DNA of 8,336 nucleotides from an uncultured Clostridia bacterium. GTDB taxonomy: Bacteria; Bacillota; Clostridia; Oscillospirales; Acutalibacteraceae. The notes beneath the pieces were generated by a model. It did not search any database and was not told where the DNA came from. It saw only the letters and a program-made list of their open reading frames with translations. The translations under genes were made by a program, and so were the position numbers. Each line of letters starts with the position of its first letter. Position 1 is the stretch's first letter. The stretch spans positions 1 through 8,336 of the forward strand of contig CAMJHI010000086.1 of the NCBI GenBank assembly GCA_946405475.1, given 5' to 3'. Below, piece after piece: positions 6,154-8,336 of this stretch.

Positions 6154-7418
6154 TACACCAGCCCCCTTTTCACCAGTTCCTGCGCAGCGAGCAGCACGCC
6201 GATGCGCCCGCTGTCAAAATTCATCGAGCCCTGCATCCACACCGCAAACGGCTCGCGCAAGGGCGCGTCGGAAGATAATTCGATGGAAGAACCGCCCGTG
6301 AACGCGCCGGCGGACATGATGACCTGACTGTCGTAGCCGGGCATATCCCACGGCTCGGGCACGACAGTGGAATCGATCGGCGCGCCCTTCTGCATGCCCT
6401 GACAAAACGCGATCAGGTTTTCCCGTGTTTTCAGCTTGAGCGCCTGAATGATGTCGCACCGCTTTTCATCGTAAGCTGGCGTCGCGTCAAACCCGAACTC
6501 ACGGAACAGAGCGGCGGCAAACACGGCGGTTTTCAGCGCTTCGCCGACGATGTGCGGCGCGTTGAACAAGCCCATGAATAATCCGCGGTTCTGCCCGAGG
6601 GAGGGTCCGACCTCACGCCCCAGACCCGGCGTTGTCATGCGGTAGGTGCATTTTTCGACCAGATCGGCGCGACCGGCGATGTAACCGCCGCATTTGGCAA
6701 TGCCGCCGCCTGGGTTTTTGATGAGCGACCCGGCAATGAGATCGGCGCCGTGAGACACCGGCTCAGTTTCCTGCACAAATTCGCCGTAGCAGTTATCCAC
6801 CATCAGGATCGCGTCGCTCTTTTCATGAACGAGCGCTGCGATCTGTTCGATATCCTCCACGCTCAGGCTCGGGCGCAGCGAATACCCGCGGGAACGCTGA
6901 ATGTAGACCATAGCGATCTTTCGCTCAGTCAGCTCTTTTTCAATCACATTCAGATCCGGCTTGCCGTCTGCGCCGAGCTCGGTCTGACGGTAACTTACGC
7001 CGAAATCCTTCAGCGACCCCATGCCGCTGCCGCGCAGACCGATGACGCTGTGGATGGTGTCATACGGCGTACCGGTGACGCACAGCATGGTGTCGCCCGG
7101 GCGCAGCACGCCGAACAGCGCCACGCAAAGCGTGTGCGTGCCGCAGGTGAGGTTGTGACGAATGAGCGCATCCTGCGAGCCGACGGCGTCGGCCAGCACA
7201 CGGTCGAGCACCTCCTGCCCGCGGTCACCGTAGCCGTAGCCGGTGGATTCCGTGAAATGGCTTTCGGTCACGCCGTTTTTGATAAACGCAGCCAGCATCT
7301 TTTCCTGATTGTGCGTGCGGACCGCGTCGATGCTGTCAAACTGTTTGCGGGCAGCCGCCAGCGCGGCCTGCGCCGCCTGCTCCACCCGATCTTCCAACTG
7401 AAAAAACTGACTCATCAT
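6153..7418 (-). CDS. ynbB: YnbB / methionine gamma-lyase family PLP-dependent enzyme
   Basis: This 421-residue cytosolic protein is full length for the family (Met_gamma_lyase, also annotated 'aluminium resistance protein'). It has the fold-type I PLP layout. HFTESTGYGYGDRGQEVLD (54-72) is strongly family-like. CGTHTL (92-97) is the cofactor phosphate loop. MVDNCYGEF (206-214) has the Asp expected to pair with the PLP ring nitrogen (D208). AGSLIKNPGGGIAKCGGYIA (229-248) has the presumed Schiff-base lysine K234. GPSLGQNRGLFMGLF (271-285) and MSAGAFTGGSSIELSSDAP (368-386) close the fold. By family name it would cleave methionine or cysteine-type substrates, but direct biochemical support is thin, so treat the substrate as unknown. 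Two adjacent ATGs (7418, 7415) are possible starts. The ribosome site AAGGAA is fused to the upstream stop codon. Confidence 0.9.
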   Translation of the reverse strand: MMSQFFQLEDRVEQAAQAALAAARKQFDSIDAVRTHNQEKMLAAFIKNGVTESHFTESTGYGYGDRGQEVLDRVLADAVGSQDALIRHNLTCGTHTLCVALFGVLRPGDTMLCVTGTPYDTIHSVIGLRGSGMGSLKDFGVSYRQTELGADGKPDLNVIEKELTERKIAMVYIQRSRGYSLRPSLSVEDIEQIAALVHEKSDAILMVDNCYGEFVQETEPVSHGADLIAGSLIKNPGGGIAKCGGYIAGRADLVEKCTYRMTTPGLGREVGPSLGQNRGLFMGLFNAPHIVGEALKTAVFAAALFREFGFDATPAYDEKRCDIIQALKLKTRENLIAFCQGMQKGAPIDSTVVPEPWDMPGYDSQVIMSAGAFTGGSSIELSSDAPLREPFAVWMQGSMNFDSGRIGVLLAAQELVKRGLV

Positions 7419-7426
7419 AGTTTCTG

Positions 7427-7432
7427 TTCCTT
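7427..7432 (-). promoter_or_regulatory. Ribosome binding site of ynbB embedded in the GNAT stop codon
   Basis: On the minus strand the GNAT gene ends GTATAA and the text runs on as GGAACAGAAACT before ATG 7418. The Shine-Dalgarno AAGGAA therefore uses the last two bases of the TAA stop. A terminating ribosome would sit on the next gene's initiation site, which favours coupled translation. Confidence 0.65.
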
Positions 7433-8135
7433 ATACTCGTTCGTATTCGTACCATTCGCCGCTTGTCGTAAACCCGAGTCGCTGATAAAACGGCTCTAAC
7501 GCGGGCTGACAGAGCAGGTACGTCGTGTGCGCGCACAGGTTTTTCACTAGTGCGGAAGCCAAGCCCCTGCCCCGGTGTTCCGGTCGGGTCGCCACCGCGC
7601 CGATGACGCGGCTGCCGTTTGCCTGATGCAGGACGCCGGCCGTGGCGACGATCTCGCCGTTTTCGACCGCAACGGCAATTTGAGCCGTTTTGCGGCGAAC
7701 GCGCAGATTGACGTCGGCAAACCAATCGGCAAAGTCGATATCCGTCAGCGCCAGCAGCTCGTAGACCGCACGGTATTCCGCGGTGGTCTGCGGCGAACGG
7801 ACCGGCGTTTCGTTTATGTCAAAGCGCCCGCTCATGATAAGCCCGCTGCGGGTCAGCACCGTGCTTTCATCGGCCAGGTCGGCGTTTTCACACAAAATCG
7901 TGCGGCAGCCCAGAAAAACGGCAAGCTGTTTGATTTCGTCAAAATCCGCGTTTTCGTTGGCGCACACAACCAGAAACGGACCGTTTTGCATCAAAACAGC
8001 GGCGTCGTTTTGCTCGTAAAAGCGGCAGTAGCCTTCATCCTCGCGGCACAGCGCCGCATAGGACAGAATCATCACGCCCAGCGGGCTGTTTTGACACGGC
8101 GCCGGTTCGCCGGTGAGCCGCGTGAGCTTAAGCAT
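7431..8135 (-). CDS. Two-lobed GNAT family N-acetyltransferase
   Basis: From ATG 8135 this is a 234-residue cytosolic protein. The C-terminal half (about 118-234) is a GNAT domain: strand AQIAVAVENGEIVATAGVLH (151-170), then IGAVATRPEHRGRGLASALV (178-197) with the acetyl-CoA pyrophosphate loop R-G-R-G-L-A at 188-193, then YLLCQPALEPFYQRLGF (206-222), the usual FYxxxGF ending. The N-terminal half (1-115) has alternating strands and helices (GPFLVVCANENADFDEIKQL) but no acetyl-CoA loop; it may be a degenerate second GNAT lobe. The substrate is unknown. ATG 8135 was chosen over TTG 8141 because GAGGAG (8148-8143) is 7 bases from the ATG but only 1 base from the TTG. The start overlaps the M42 stop by eight bases (ATGCTTAA). 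Twelve bases separate it from ynbB. Confidence 0.87.
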   Translation of the reverse strand: MLKLTRLTGEPAPCQNSPLGVMILSYAALCREDEGYCRFYEQNDAAVLMQNGPFLVVCANENADFDEIKQLAVFLGCRTILCENADLADESTVLTRSGLIMSGRFDINETPVRSPQTTAEYRAVYELLALTDIDFADWFADVNLRVRRKTAQIAVAVENGEIVATAGVLHQANGSRVIGAVATRPEHRGRGLASALVKNLCAHTTYLLCQPALEPFYQRLGFTTSGEWYEYERV

Positions 8136-8336
8136 TCGCAAGCTCCTCGGCGAGGGCTTCGACCGCCTTGCGCATCTGTTCGATATCGTCTTTGTGGATC
8201 ACGCAGCAGGGCGAATGCAGGTAACGGCAGGCAAACGACGCCGTCAGGGTCGGCACGCCGCCCGCGGTTTTGTGAATGACGCCCGCGTCGTTGCCGCCCG
8301 CGACCATCGACTTGGTCTGCATCAGAAAGCCTTTTT
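8128..8336 (-). CDS. M42 family metallopeptidase, C-terminal fragment (5' end outside window)
   Basis: Only the last 68 residues are visible, entering from the right edge and ending at TAA 8130-8128. They match the C-terminus of M42 aminopeptidases (FrvX/YsdC/TET type). MVAGGNDAGVIHKTAGGVPT corresponds to the family's GGTDAGAIH segment, with Asn in place of the usual Thr. CRYLHSP contains the His that is a metal ligand in characterised M42 enzymes, and the closing helix is DDIEQMRKAVEALAEEL. The family are dinuclear-metal, self-compartmentalising cytosolic aminopeptidases that trim short peptides. It is the first visible gene of the operon; the promoter must lie off the right edge. The catalytic Glu and the other metal ligands are outside the window, so activity cannot be judged. 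Confidence 0.88.
   Translation of the reverse strand, partial: KGFLMQTKSMVAGGNDAGVIHKTAGGVPTLTASFACRYLHSPCCVIHKDDIEQMRKAVEALAEELANA
8143..8148 (-). promoter_or_regulatory. Ribosome binding site of the GNAT gene, inside the M42 coding end
   Basis: GAGGAG on the minus strand lies within the M42 codons for EEL, 7 bases before ATG 8135. It fixes the GNAT start and rules out the TTG at 8141, which is directly adjacent. Confidence 0.8.

Noticed and set aside
5446..6327. Plus-strand frame of 293 codons
   Set aside because: It is antisense to DUF2461 and the 3' end of ynbB, both clear family matches, and it begins inside the terminator hairpin.
6750..7499. Plus-strand frame of 249 codons
   Set aside because: Antisense to ynbB; the protein has no recognisable motif, while the minus strand carries an intact PLP enzyme.
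8136..8141. TTG at 8141 as the GNAT start
   Set aside because: Its Shine-Dalgarno would be one base away. ATG 8135 has the proper 7-base spacing.
7575..8279. Plus-strand frame of 234 codons
   Set aside because: Antisense to the GNAT and M42 genes; shadow of GC-rich codon use.
1..8336. CRISPR array, tRNA/rRNA, insertion sequence, prophage or toxin-antitoxin genes
   Set aside because: No spaced short direct repeats, tRNA-like folds, transposase or phage-type proteins were seen on either strand; nearly all the sequence is accounted for by the genes listed.

Overview
The window looks like chromosome from a GC-rich, Gram-positive anaerobe of the class Clostridia, most likely an Oscillospiraceae/Ruminococcaceae-type gut bacterium. 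This rests on three things: strong AGGAG-type ribosome binding sites, a near-consensus sigma-A promoter, and a family mix typical of that group (GLUG/InlB-repeat secreted protein, DUF4474, YnbB-type PLP enzyme, M42 peptidase). The assignment is inferred from families and style; no marker gene is present.

Left half (1-4055, minus strand): the first 1351 codons of one giant secreted protein whose C-terminus lies off the left edge. In order it carries a signal peptide, a beta-helix-like N-terminal domain, a fibronectin-III-like domain, two tandem Ig-like repeats, one Listeria-Bacteroides (InlB B) repeat and two long GLUG-repeat solenoids. The solenoids have a regular 'xCxxxG' cysteine ladder, about 27 residues per turn in the second one. 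The very long plus-strand reading frames over this region are mirror shadows of this gene.

Centre (4056-5450): a compact divergent region holds a well-formed promoter for the giant gene. On the plus strand follow a small Dabb (stress-responsive A/B barrel) protein and then a separate exported DUF4474 protein. A strong two-way hairpin terminator at 5416-5455 separates these from the convergent right-hand operon.

Right half (5458-8336, minus strand): a tight four-gene operon read right to left: M42 aminopeptidase (only its C-terminus is in the window), a two-lobed GNAT acetyltransferase, a YnbB/methionine gamma-lyase-family PLP enzyme, and a DUF2461 protein. The junctions are an 8-base overlap, a 12-base gap whose Shine-Dalgarno sits on the preceding stop codon, and a TAATG stop-start overlap. 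Translational coupling is therefore likely, and a shared role in peptide/amino-acid turnover is plausible but unproven.

I found no tRNA, rRNA, CRISPR array, insertion sequence, phage or defence-system gene. The most unusual item is the giant mosaic surface protein.
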